20,083 nucleotides of DNA from Flavobacteriales bacterium UBA3364. Its GTDB lineage: Bacteria; Bacteroidota; Bacteroidia; Flavobacteriales_F; PHOS-HE28. Below the pieces are notes generated by a model. The model worked only from the letters and a program-made list of their open reading frames with translations. It had not been told where the DNA came from and searched no databases. A program made the translations under genes and the position numbers. This document shows positions 1-8,078 of this stretch, in pieces; the stretch's first letter is position 1; every line of letters begins with the position of its first letter. The stretch lies in assembly GCA_002360495.1 (NCBI GenBank), contig DEQO01000039.1, forward strand, positions 1-20,083, written 5' to 3'.

Positions 1-1223
1 AGGATGCCGCCGGTCTCCGTCTGCCACCACGTGTCCACGATGGGGCATTTGTCATGTCCGATCTTGGTCTTGTACCAATGCCACGCCTCTTCATTGATCG
101 GTTCTCCTACTGATCCGATCACGCGCAACGAACTCAAGGATGAGCGTTCTACGAAGGCATCGCCCTGCGCCATCAAGCTGCGAATGGCAGTTGGGGCCGT
201 GTAGAAGATGTTGACGCTGTGTTTGTCGATCACCTGCCAGAAACGTCCCGCATCAGGATAGGTGGGGATGCCTTCGAACATCAAGGTGGTGGCGCCTGCG
301 AGCAATGGCCCGTAGATGATGTAACTGTGGCCGGTGACCCAACCCACATCGGCCGTACACCAGTAGACCTCGCCCGGCTTGTATTGGAACACGTTGCGGA
401 AAGTGTACTCGGCGTAGACCATGTAGCCGCCGCAGGTGTGTACAACACCTTTCGGTTTGCCGGTGCTGCCGCTGGTGTAGAGGATGAATAGCGGGTCCTC
501 GCTGTCCATGGGCTCCGCGGGGCAATGGGCATCTACGTAATTCAATTCGTCCTCGAGCCGGACGTCCCGCCCGTCCTGCATCGCAACGGCATCACCGGTC
601 CTTCGCGCCACGATGACGCGGTTGACGGAAGGGCAGGAGCGGAGCGCTTCGTCCACCACGCTTTTCACACCTTGCCTCTTCGCTCCGCGGAACATACCGT
701 CGCTGGTCAAGACCATGCTGCACTGCGCATCGCCGATCCGGTCCGCGATGCTTTGCGCTGAGAATCCTGCGAATACCACGGAGTGGATCGCCCCGATGCG
801 GGCGCAGGCCAGTACGGCCACAGCGAGATCGGGCACCATGGGCATGTAGATACAGATGCGGTCGCCCTTCTTCGCGCCGTTGCGTTTCAACACATTGGCA
901 TAGCGGCAAACGCGTTCGTGTAGCGCCTTGTAGGTAATGTGTTCCGCAGTATCGCCCGGCTCGTTCGCTTCCCAGACCATCGCGACCTGCCCGCCTCGTT
1001 CGGCAAGGTGACGGTCAAGACAATTCTCCGTGATGTTCAACTTTCCACCGATGAACCACTTCACATCCGGCCCATCGAAGTTCCATTCCAGCACACTGCG
1101 CCACGGCTGTTTCCACAGGAAGGTGGAAGCGATCTCGCCCCAGAAGCCTTCGGGGTCGTCGATGCTGCGTTGGTGCGCTGCGGTGTATGCGTCCCATGTC
1201 TTCAGTTGGAAGGATGTGCTCAC
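1..1223 (-). CDS. acs: Acetyl-CoA synthetase (acetate--CoA ligase), 3' end cut by window edge
   Basis: Activates acetate to acetyl-CoA through acetyl-AMP in the cytoplasm, feeding scavenged acetate into the TCA cycle. About 407 N-terminal residues of a family usually near 640-650 are visible; the C-terminal lid domain with the conserved regulatory lysine lies outside the window. Seen in the translation: the N-terminal block with KLNITENCLDRHL (about residues 61-73), the P-loop-like YTSGSTGKPKGVVHT (249-263), DVGWVTGHSY (about 292-301) and DTWWQTETGG at the edge. In the studied enzymes the Val in the GWVTGH block and the Trp in DTWWQTETGG shape a pocket for acetate, so acetate is the likely substrate. 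The start is a GTG at 1223, chosen because the following residues (STSFQLKTWDAY) align with usual family N-termini. An in-frame TTG lies 30 nt upstream, and a stop codon lies 12 nt before that. The gene follows the T9SS protein gene by 38 bp on the same strand. Confidence 0.96.
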   Translation of the reverse strand, partial: MSTSFQLKTWDAYTAAHQRSIDDPEGFWGEIASTFLWKQPWRSVLEWNFDGPDVKWFIGGKLNITENCLDRHLAERGGQVAMVWEANEPGDTAEHITYKALHERVCRYANVLKRNGAKKGDRICIYMPMVPDLAVAVLACARIGAIHSVVFAGFSAQSIADRIGDAQCSMVLTSDGMFRGAKRQGVKSVVDEALRSCPSVNRVIVARRTGDAVAMQDGRDVRLEDELNYVDAHCPAEPMDSEDPLFILYTSGSTGKPKGVVHTCGGYMVYAEYTFRNVFQYKPGEVYWCTADVGWVTGHSYIIYGPLLAGATTLMFEGIPTYPDAGRFWQVIDKHSVNIFYTAPTAIRSLMAQGDAFVERSSLSSLRVIGSVGEPINEEAWHWYKTKIGHDKCPIVDTWWQTETGGI

Positions 1224-1261
1224 AGTGGGTGGTATTCGGTGGTTCTTTTCCAATTCGGTGG

Positions 1262-3601
1262 TTACTCATGGATCCAACGCGCAGACCCGGAAGATCGAAG
1301 GTCTTGATCGAACAACTGGATCACATAGACCCCTGTAGGGACATCGTGCAGATCCAACTGCTCCTGGAACGGGCCTTGGAACACAATGCCGCCCAGTGAA
1401 TTGACGATGCGCATGGTCGCCGGTCGATCGCCCGTGATCTGGATACGGAAGGACCGGCTCGTGGAAGGATTCGGGCTGATGAGAACCGACGCAGCGTATC
1501 CTCTGCGCGGCAAGTCCATTCCGGTGGGTATGGACGCGGTTTCGAACGCTACGAGCGACCGGCGTGGCTGGCCTGCAACCGTGGTGAATATCCCACCTGC
1601 GAAGACTTTGCTCCCCGCGTGGTCCATGGCATTGACGTTCGAGCCGAGCATAGCATCCCAATCGTTCAGTTCGCCCGTGATGGCATCGGCGAACGCCAAT
1701 CGACCATGAGGGGCTCCGTTCAAGAAGCTGAATGATCCTCCGAACCAGACCGTGCCGCCCAAATGCTCGATGTACCGCACAGGGCCGTCCGTTGGCCACC
1801 AAGGCAGCACTTCGCCTGTTCCGGCGTGGAGGGTACGTGGTCCTGTGGAAGAGGCTACGAAGAGCGTGTTGTCGATCAGGGCCACGTCGTTGATGGAACC
1901 CACGTCGCTTTGGGACCATTCCACGACGGTGGTGGACGGATCGATACGCTGGATGTAGTAGTTCTGCAGCACGTTGGTCCCGCCAATGAACAGGTCCCCT
2001 TCAGCCGGTAGGAGGGCATCAGCGTCCGGTGAGTATCCGGGTAGGATGAACGACGTGGGGTCCCCCGAAGTGCGGCTGATCGAAGCGAAGCCCGCTCGCG
2101 GCAAACCACCTGCAGCGGCGAATGCCCCACCGATGTGTACGAGTGTATCGTCAACGGCCAGTTCCAGGACCTCGCCGGAAATGTTCGGATCCCAAGGAAG
2201 TAAAGAGCCGGTCGTGGAAACCTCGGCGAGCCTTCCACGCGCAACATCATTGACCTCCGTGAAGTAGCCACCGATGTAGACACTGGATCCCGATGCCTCG
2301 ATCGCCATCACCTGGTCGTCCGCCTTGGGGTTCCATTCTGTTGGGCGGCCAGTGGCGATGTCGATCGCGACGAGGTTGCGTCGAAGGCGCGATCCTGCGC
2401 CGATATGCCGGCCACCGATATACAGCATTGTGCCGCTCGCACACGGAATGTCGGTCCCACCGCTCGTCATCAGGTGGCACGTGAAATCCGTGGGCGCCCC
2501 GGTGATCGGGTCTACGGATGCCATTCGGATCCGCGGCTGGCCTGCGATGCTCGTGAAGTCGCCGGTGATGTAAAGTTGGTCGTTGGCCCATTCCATCCTG
2601 GATACATCATCGCTCACCTCCGGTGACCAAGAGGTCAATTCTCCGCTGATCAGGTCAAAAGAGGCCAGCCGCGAGCGGGGTGTGGCCGCAATGCTGCTGA
2701 ACCCGCCGCCGACGTACAACAGATCGCCCACCACCAATAGGTCCGACACGGGTTGGTCGGCGCCGGGATCCCAACTCAATGCTGCACCTGTGGAAGGGTC
2801 CAGCGCAGCGATGTTCGCACGGTCCTGGCCACCGAGCTGTGTGAAATTGCCACCGACGAACAGCGTATCACCCACGAGTTCGATGACATTCGGGAAGATG
2901 TCCACGTTCGCGTTGAAACCAGTGGCCAGGCCCGTGGTCCTGTCCACTGCGGCAATGCGCACCCGGGGCTGTCCTCCTATGGTGTTGAAATTGCCAACGA
3001 CATGGACGGTGTTCTCGCCCACTTCGATCCCGGCCACCGCCTGGTCGGTTCCTGGGTTCCACGTTGTGGCCTCGCCAGTGCTCAGGTCCACAGCTCCCAG
3101 ATTTGCGCGCGGCTGGCCACATAGCGAGGTGAACTGACCGCCAACGTATAGTATTCCGTCCGACAGGGCCAGGCTGAGCACCGAGCCATCGCAGGTCACG
3201 TTCCATGGAAGAAGTTGCCCTTGCGGCCCGATGTGCGCGATCCGGGCTTGGGGATGGTCCCCGATCTGCGTGAAGTTCCCGCCGATGTACCAACCTCCAT
3301 TGCCATCGGAGATCACAGCGTTGAGAAAGCTGTTCGGGCGCTCCTGGTCCTGGTCCGGCCACGGTTGCCCTTCCATTTCCATCACCGAACCATAGGGCGT
3401 GTCGGCATAGAATGCGCTGAAGCTGCCGCCCACGTAAAGGATCTCCTCGGCGTCGTCCACGTCCATCGACCATACGTAACCTTGGGTCATCCAGAAATGG
3501 TCCAAGAGTTCCGGGTCCTGTGCATGCACGTTGTGTGCATCCAGCGCGCCAACTACAGCGATAGCTAGTGCGATACGAAGGGTCGCGCTGTTCGATCCCA
3601 T
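1262..3601 (-). CDS. Secreted T9SS cargo protein with about 14 beta-propeller-like repeats
   Basis: Predicted 779-residue extracellular or cell-surface protein. I start it at the ATG at 3601 because MGSNSATLRIALAIAVV... is a signal peptide ending near HAQ (about residue 28); the open frame extends 25 codons further upstream but that part does not look like a signal peptide. The body is about 14 repeats of 40-55 residues with a consensus close to LYVGGxFT-x-G-QPR-x-R-(I/L)A-x-D-x-TG-x(4)-W-x-P. These recall PQQ-like and delta-60/DUF5122-type propeller repeats. The final roughly 75 residues start at ISPNPST and carry the beta-rich pattern of a type A T9SS sorting domain (LDLHDVPTGVYVIQLF), which directs export across the outer membrane and cleavage or anchoring. 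No enzymatic motif is visible. It lies 93 bp after the DUF6814-like gene and 38 bp before acs, so it may be co-transcribed with both. Binding or structural function is only a guess. Confidence 0.9.
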   Translation of the reverse strand: MGSNSATLRIALAIAVVGALDAHNVHAQDPELLDHFWMTQGYVWSMDVDDAEEILYVGGSFSAFYADTPYGSVMEMEGQPWPDQDQERPNSFLNAVISDGNGGWYIGGNFTQIGDHPQARIAHIGPQGQLLPWNVTCDGSVLSLALSDGILYVGGQFTSLCGQPRANLGAVDLSTGEATTWNPGTDQAVAGIEVGENTVHVVGNFNTIGGQPRVRIAAVDRTTGLATGFNANVDIFPNVIELVGDTLFVGGNFTQLGGQDRANIAALDPSTGAALSWDPGADQPVSDLLVVGDLLYVGGGFSSIAATPRSRLASFDLISGELTSWSPEVSDDVSRMEWANDQLYITGDFTSIAGQPRIRMASVDPITGAPTDFTCHLMTSGGTDIPCASGTMLYIGGRHIGAGSRLRRNLVAIDIATGRPTEWNPKADDQVMAIEASGSSVYIGGYFTEVNDVARGRLAEVSTTGSLLPWDPNISGEVLELAVDDTLVHIGGAFAAAGGLPRAGFASISRTSGDPTSFILPGYSPDADALLPAEGDLFIGGTNVLQNYYIQRIDPSTTVVEWSQSDVGSINDVALIDNTLFVASSTGPRTLHAGTGEVLPWWPTDGPVRYIEHLGGTVWFGGSFSFLNGAPHGRLAFADAITGELNDWDAMLGSNVNAMDHAGSKVFAGGIFTTVAGQPRRSLVAFETASIPTGMDLPRRGYAASVLISPNPSTSRSFRIQITGDRPATMRIVNSLGGIVFQGPFQEQLDLHDVPTGVYVIQLFDQDLRSSGSARWIHE

Positions 3602-3616
3602 AGTTGTTCGATAAGC

Positions 3617-3626
3617 ACTTGCAAGT
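3617..3626. promoter_or_regulatory. Short perfect palindrome upstream of the T9SS gene
   Basis: ACTTGCAAGT is a perfect 10-bp palindrome 16 bp before the ATG at 3601, in the 93-bp gap after the DUF6814-like gene. On the minus strand it is preceded by a second GAACTT copy. It could be an operator or a small hairpin in the leader, but a 10-bp palindrome can occur by chance. I see no convincing TAnnTTTG promoter element in this gap. Confidence 0.25.
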
Positions 3627-3694
3627 TCAAGTTCGCCCGTAAGGTCGCCGGACACGAAACTATCGGTATTCCGCACCCGATGGCGCGAGGCTGC

Positions 3695-3934
3695 TCAGAT
3701 CTCCTCTGAACGGGTGGGCAGGCGGTCGTATTCCCCCTTGAATGCGTACCACCCGAAGATCGTGAGGCCGATGGCGATCGGGGTGAACACACCCACGAAG
3801 ACGCCCCACTGGATCTTGGTGTCCAATACCGGTTTCCGTTCGATCTCGGCCAGGGCCATCGTGATGAGGAAGTACAAGGCCACCGGCCCCATCAACATCC
3901 AAATGATGCCCGCGTTGCGTTTTACCTGGTCCAT
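3695..3934 (-). CDS. Small two-helix membrane protein, DUF6814-like
   Basis: A 79-residue protein with two hydrophobic segments (about residues 9-28, WMLMGPVALYFLITMALAE, and 42-65, WGVFVGVFTPIAIGLTIFGW), followed by a charged tail. The pattern, with the conserved-looking block TKIQWGVFV between the helices, matches my recollection of DUF6814, a small family usually coded directly after an MFS transporter in Bacteroidota. Here it begins 3 bp after the stop of such a transporter, so the two are almost certainly co-transcribed and may form a complex, much as the small DUF485 protein accompanies the ActP acetate carrier in other bacteria. That analogy is inference. The family name comes from memory and was not searched. 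Confidence 0.78.
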   Translation of the reverse strand: MDQVKRNAGIIWMLMGPVALYFLITMALAEIERKPVLDTKIQWGVFVGVFTPIAIGLTIFGWYAFKGEYDRLPTRSEEI

Positions 3935-3937
3935 GCG

Positions 3938-5473
3938 CTAATCGTTGACATCGGGGTCGATGCGGTTGCTGATGTATAGTGCGCCGATCACGAGGCAGAC
4001 GAACGCGATGATGATCGGATACCACAGGCCCACCAGCTTATCGGTCGCATACATCGTGGTGAGCAGCGTGGCGATGAACGGTGTGAGGCCGCCGAACACA
4101 CCATTTCCGATGTGATAGGGCAGGGACATGGAGGTGTAGCGGATCTTGGTGGGGAAAAGTTCCACCAGGAACGCCGCGATCGGCCCGTAGACCATCGTGA
4201 CGTAGATGATCAGGATGAAAACGATCCCGACCAGCTTCCAATAGGTACCCGTAGGGACGCTCTTCGTGATGCTGGTCGTGGACTTCGATGGTGTTTCAGG
4301 CTGATGCTGGAAGAGCGTATCGGTCGTAATGCCGACCACGTGCATACCATTGGCGAGATCGAAGGCTTCCGTTCGTTTGCGCAGCCGGTCACCATTCGGT
4401 AGTTGTTGAAGTTCCTCCTGCGAGGTTGATCCAGCGGCTACGGGCCAGTGCTCGGGCAGGGCAGTGGCGCGTTCCATGGCACCGAACAAGGGCCGGTAGG
4501 TGAGAACGGCCAACAACATCCCGCCAAGCATGATCCACTTTCGGCCGACCCGGTCGCTCCATGCTCCGAATACAACGAAGAAGGGCGTGGCGAACAGGAT
4601 GGCCCAGATCAGGATGGTGCGCGATTGGTCGAAATCGAGTTTGCACGCATTCTCCAGGAAGCTCTGCGCATAGAACTGGCCGGTGTACCAAACGACGCCC
4701 TGCCCCATGGTGGCACCGAACAAGGCCAGCAATACCATCTTCAGGTTGCGCTTGTGACCGAAGCTCTCTTTCAACGGGTTGGTGCTGGTACGCCCTTCGT
4801 TCTTCAGTTTCGCGAAGAGCGGCGACTCCTGCATCTTTAGCCGGATGTATACCGAGACGATCACCAGCAGGATCGAGACCAGGAACGGAACGCGCCATCC
4901 CCGATCATTGAACTTGGCGATCGAAGCCATTGGATCACTGTCCAGGCTATGGCGGGTGATCAGGATCACGCCTAGCGAAACGAAAAGGCCCAAGGTGGCC
5001 GTGGTCTGTATCCAGGCGGTGTAGAAGCCGCGCTGTCCCGGTGGTGCATGCTCGGCCACATAGGTCGCGGCGCCTCCATACTCACCCCCGAGTGCAAGGC
5101 CCTGCAACAAGCGCAACACGAGGACCAGGATGGGTGCAGCAAAGCCGATGCTCGTATAACTCGGTACCAGGCCGATGGCGAACGTACTCCCACCCATGAT
5201 CACGAGGGTGAGCAGGAAGGTGTACTTGCGACCGATCAGGTCACCCAAGCGTCCAAAGACCAAGGCGCCAAAGGGCCGGACTATGAAACCCGCCGCAAAC
5301 GTGGCCAGGGTCGCCAACAGCGCCGCCGTGGGGTCCGTCTTCGGGAAGAACTGGCTCGCGATCACCGTGGCCAGGCTGCCGAAGATGTAGAAGTCGTACC
5401 ACTCGATCAGGGTTCCCAAGGAGGAGGCCCAGATCACCTGCCGAAGGTTGGTGGTACCGGTTGGTTCTTTCAT
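3938..5473 (-). CDS. MFS transporter of the metabolite:H+ symporter (MHS) type
   Basis: A 511-residue inner-membrane secondary carrier, probably H+-coupled, for a small carboxylate or zwitterion. The N-terminus (SSLGTLIEWYDFYIFG, about 17-32) and RLLQGLALGGEYGGA (about 121-135) are hallmarks of the MHS subfamily that includes ProP, KgtP and ShiA. The loop 2-3 motif FGRLGDLIGRKY (about 73-84) and its second-half counterpart FGAWSDRVGRKW (about 303-314) are intact. Unlike the usual 430-450-residue members, it has a hydrophilic insertion of roughly 80 residues (about 332-412) in the second half, before VGIVFILIIYVTMVYGP. It is the first gene of a minus-strand cluster with the DUF6814-like gene, the T9SS protein and acs. 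The link to acs makes acetate, propionate or another monocarboxylate a plausible substrate, but the sequence alone does not show it. Confidence 0.9.
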   Translation of the reverse strand: MKEPTGTTNLRQVIWASSLGTLIEWYDFYIFGSLATVIASQFFPKTDPTAALLATLATFAAGFIVRPFGALVFGRLGDLIGRKYTFLLTLVIMGGSTFAIGLVPSYTSIGFAAPILVLVLRLLQGLALGGEYGGAATYVAEHAPPGQRGFYTAWIQTTATLGLFVSLGVILITRHSLDSDPMASIAKFNDRGWRVPFLVSILLVIVSVYIRLKMQESPLFAKLKNEGRTSTNPLKESFGHKRNLKMVLLALFGATMGQGVVWYTGQFYAQSFLENACKLDFDQSRTILIWAILFATPFFVVFGAWSDRVGRKWIMLGGMLLAVLTYRPLFGAMERATALPEHWPVAAGSTSQEELQQLPNGDRLRKRTEAFDLANGMHVVGITTDTLFQHQPETPSKSTTSITKSVPTGTYWKLVGIVFILIIYVTMVYGPIAAFLVELFPTKIRYTSMSLPYHIGNGVFGGLTPFIATLLTTMYATDKLVGLWYPIIIAFVCLVIGALYISNRIDPDVND

Positions 5474-5548
5474 TGGAGGCCGATCGGCTGGGGCTGAAGG
5501 TATTTGTTCGCATGGAAGCAGCTCGGGCCACTCCCATTTCGGTCCTTT

Positions 5549-5585
5549 TTCGTCGATAATATTCGAATTTCATCGACGAATTTCA
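5549..5585. promoter_or_regulatory. Palindromic operator-like element with overlapping direct repeats
   Basis: TTCGTCGAT (5549-5557) and ATCGACGAA (5572-5580) are perfect inverted repeats, and the palindrome ATTCGAAT (5561-5568) sits exactly at their centre, giving a 32-bp dyad with only two mismatched pairs. In addition CGAATTTCA occurs twice in the same orientation (5564-5572 and 5577-5585), 13 bp apart. The element is in an AT-rich patch of a GC-rich intergenic region, 76 bp upstream of the MFS start codon, where a promoter and repressor or activator site would be expected. Which regulator binds cannot be told. As RNA it could also form a hairpin. Confidence 0.5.
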
Positions 5586-5671
5586 GCCATTCGTCTTGAC
5601 ATTCGATGCCCGATCACCACAACTTGCATCACTTTCAGGATGACCGCCACCCAAGAAACCCCTCTTACCCC

Positions 5672-5836
5672 ATGTGGCCTGTTCAAACGCTGACCCTCTT
5701 GCTATGCCTCACGGACGAAGAACAACTCTTCGCCCAGCGTGTTCCAACAGTCGTGGAACCCGCTCGAGTGGAAGTTATCGTACCCGCCCCGGCACCCGTT
5801 TCCGAAGCCGAGGAGTTGCTGTTGACCATTTGCTGA
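5672..5836 (+). CDS. Possible 54-residue small protein, unrecognised
   Basis: An ATG at 5672 opens a 54-codon frame ending in TGA at 5836: a hydrophobic start (MWPVQTLTLLLCLT), an acidic turn (DEEQ), then a proline/valine-rich tract (VVEPARVEVIVPAPAPV) and an acidic end. The frame continues upstream to another ATG at 5606, which would add 22 His/Pro-rich residues; I prefer the shorter form. In its favour are the location 3' of an AT-rich promoter-like region and a GC hairpin 36 bp after the stop. Against it are the modest third-position GC (about 60%), the lack of any family resemblance and the absence of a visible ribosome site. It could be a chance frame. Confidence 0.3.
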   Translation: MWPVQTLTLLLCLTDEEQLFAQRVPTVVEPARVEVIVPAPAPVSEAEELLLTIC

Positions 5837-5872
5837 ACATCCTCTGACCAGGACATTGTCCTGTGTTCCGAA

Positions 5873-5912
5873 GACCCCGGTGCCGCCGCCTTGGTGCCGG
5901 GGTCGCCGGTTT
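5873..5912 (+). terminator. GC-rich hairpin, possible weak terminator
   Basis: GACCCCGG (5873-5880) pairs perfectly with CCGGGGTC (5897-5904); inside the loop a CC and a GG could add two pairs. The downstream run is only GCCGGTTTATT, not a clean T tract, so intrinsic termination would be weak. It follows the possible small ORF and could end its transcript. Confidence 0.35.
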
Positions 5913-6361
5913 ATTGATGCTCCGGGAAAGGTCATTCCATCGCCAGACCCGCCGAAGATCGGGTCCAATGATGCGTATGGAGTTCTTCAAATGCCCCTTT
6001 TCCAATGATCACCTTTCGTTTGCTGTGGCCCACCAACAGCACGTGAGGCGCACAGTGGGGCGTGCGGTGAGCGGCACCTGGCAGGCAGACAAGGTCGCAC
6101 GGGTCGGCGTGACGATCCGATCCATGTCGACACCCAAGAGGACCTCGGATCCGTGTAGGAGGAGCAACGATCCGTCCAGCACACTGTCCTACGCGGGACG
6201 AAGGCTCTGAACGGCGTGGGTTCCAGTAGGTGAGGCGGCGGTGGGCAACTTGCTCATCGCGGTACACCTTCGTACACGATCGTAGTCTGGGGAGGGCTCC
6301 CATGGCATGGTCCGAATCCAGCGAAATGGAGATGCAAGGCTGACTTTCCGCAACTTCGGCC
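5913..6361. other. Intergenic stretch with no supported gene
   Basis: About 450 bp between the hairpin and the carboxypeptidase gene. Several frames stay open for 60-150 codons on both strands, but their products are rich in Arg, His, Cys and Ser with no domain, signal peptide or membrane pattern, as expected for chance frames in GC-rich DNA. I find no tRNA, no recognisable structural RNA and no repeat here. It may include the promoter of the carboxypeptidase gene and perhaps the decayed remains of a former gene. Confidence 0.5.
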
Positions 6362-8077
6362 ATGCGCTCCATCCTGATCCTACTGTCCATAGCGGGCTCA
6401 CTTGAACTATCCGCGCAGTGGCGCTTTCAGGGCGATACGACGGCAACATGGGAACAAGCCATCGCTCGATACCGCGAGTTGGACCGCATCCACAGCGGAG
6501 CCAGGCTTCTGGAGATCGGTAGTGATGATGATGGTTCGCCCATGCACCTTTTCGTGCTCTCCGACGGCAGTGGCTTCACGCCGGACAGCATACGCGCGGC
6601 GGGCAAGACCATCCTATGGGTCACCAATGCGATCCATGCGGGAGAGCCGGATGGTGTGGACGCCAGCATGCTACTAGCACAGGCATTGCTGGAGAGCGAT
6701 CAGCTCATGGGGCTCACAGTGAACGTAGCGGTCTGCATCGTTCCGGTGTACAACATCAGCGGCGCGAAGCAACGCAGCAGCACCAGCAGGGCCAACCAGA
6801 ACGGCCCCAAGGAGTATGGCTTTCGTGGCAACGCACGGAACCTGGACCTGAACCGCGATTTCATCAAGACCGACAGCCGCAACACCCGTTCCTTGATCAG
6901 CGCGATGAGCCATTGGGACCCGGACATCTATTTCGAGACGCACGTCACCAACGGCGCTGACCACCAGTACGTGATGGAGTTGATGGTCTCGCATCCTGAT
7001 CTGATGGACACGGCACTCGTCGGTTACACGGAGAAGTTCCTTGTTCCACGCCAGTACGAGTGGATGGGCTCGCGCAACATCAAGATGGGACCCTATTTCG
7101 AGACCTTGCACAACACGCCGGAACAAGGCCTTACCGGATTCGTCGATGGACCGCGCTATAGCACGGGATATGCCGCGCTTCGCCAGCGCATTGGCATCCT
7201 GAGCGAGTCGCACATGCTCAAACCTTACGCCGAACGGGTGAACGCCACGTTGCAGTTGCTGTTCGGAACGTTGGCCTGCATGAACGAACATCCCAAGGAA
7301 CTCTTGGCCGCACGCAGGCAAGCTCGTGCAAGTGCCGAGGAGTACCTGCATTATGCGACCAACTGGTCCATTGATACCAGCGAAGTGGAGGCACACGTGT
7401 GGAGCGGATACGCGGTGGATACCCTGAAAAGCGGCGTCAGCGGGCTACAGCGCACCCGATACGATCATGACCGCCCGACCGAAGGCAAGGTGCCTTGGAT
7501 GAATGCGGCCACGCCTGCATTCCACATCGAACGACCGGTGGCCTACCTGGTCCCTCAGGCATGGCGCGAGGTGATCGATCGCTTGAAGTTGGATGCTGTT
7601 CCAGTGGAGGTGCTCAAGGATGATCGTCCTTTCGTGTCGGAGATCCAGCGCATAGAACATTACACCGATGTGAAGCAACCCTACGAAGGCCATTACCTGC
7701 ACCGCAACATCTCCACGACCACCGAGACCGACACGGTGATGGGAAGGGTCGGGGATGTGCTCGTTCCCATGGGCAACGCAACGGATGCCCTGGCGATGGA
7801 GATCCTGGAGCCGCGTTGTGCGGACAGCTACTTCGCCTGGGGTTTCTTCGACAGCATCCTTCAACAGAAGGAATGGTTCAGCGACTACGTCTTCGAGGAC
7901 ATCGCGGCCGATCTACTGGCGAAGGATCCGGTGCTGAAGGCCGCATTGGAGGACAAGCGTGCGGTCGAACCCGAGTTCGCGAAGGATGCGTGGGCACAGC
8001 TGTACTTCGTTTATCGACGCTCGCCATATTTCGAACCGGGTTACATGCGCTATCCGGTGGTCCGGGTGATGGAATAG
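6362..8077 (+). CDS. Secreted M14-family zinc carboxypeptidase
   Basis: A 571-residue protein with an N-terminal signal peptide (about 1-19, cleavage near SAQ). The peptidase M14 signatures are visible in order: zinc ligands in HAGE (H92, E95), the substrate-binding block NARNLDLNRDF (157-167), the third zinc ligand in FETH (H194) and the catalytic glutamate in ILSESH (E282). All expected catalytic residues are therefore present. The C-terminal half (about 300-571) is an extra region without T9SS sorting signals; it is probably a beta-rich accessory domain, so the enzyme should stay in the periplasm or be exported another way. It likely removes C-terminal residues from peptides, or acts on peptidoglycan-type peptides, as some members do; the substrate cannot be told. 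The stop codon is one base from the stop of the convergent antiporter gene. Confidence 0.93.
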   Translation: MRSILILLSIAGSLELSAQWRFQGDTTATWEQAIARYRELDRIHSGARLLEIGSDDDGSPMHLFVLSDGSGFTPDSIRAAGKTILWVTNAIHAGEPDGVDASMLLAQALLESDQLMGLTVNVAVCIVPVYNISGAKQRSSTSRANQNGPKEYGFRGNARNLDLNRDFIKTDSRNTRSLISAMSHWDPDIYFETHVTNGADHQYVMELMVSHPDLMDTALVGYTEKFLVPRQYEWMGSRNIKMGPYFETLHNTPEQGLTGFVDGPRYSTGYAALRQRIGILSESHMLKPYAERVNATLQLLFGTLACMNEHPKELLAARRQARASAEEYLHYATNWSIDTSEVEAHVWSGYAVDTLKSGVSGLQRTRYDHDRPTEGKVPWMNAATPAFHIERPVAYLVPQAWREVIDRLKLDAVPVEVLKDDRPFVSEIQRIEHYTDVKQPYEGHYLHRNISTTTETDTVMGRVGDVLVPMGNATDALAMEILEPRCADSYFAWGFFDSILQQKEWFSDYVFEDIAADLLAKDPVLKAALEDKRAVEPEFAKDAWAQLYFVYRRSPYFEPGYMRYPVVRVME

Positions 8078-8078
8078 G

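Noticed and set aside
5932..6390. A 152-codon minus-strand frame before the carboxypeptidase gene
   Set aside because: The product is rich in Arg, His, Cys and Ser, overlaps the signal peptide of the M14 gene and has no recognisable pattern.
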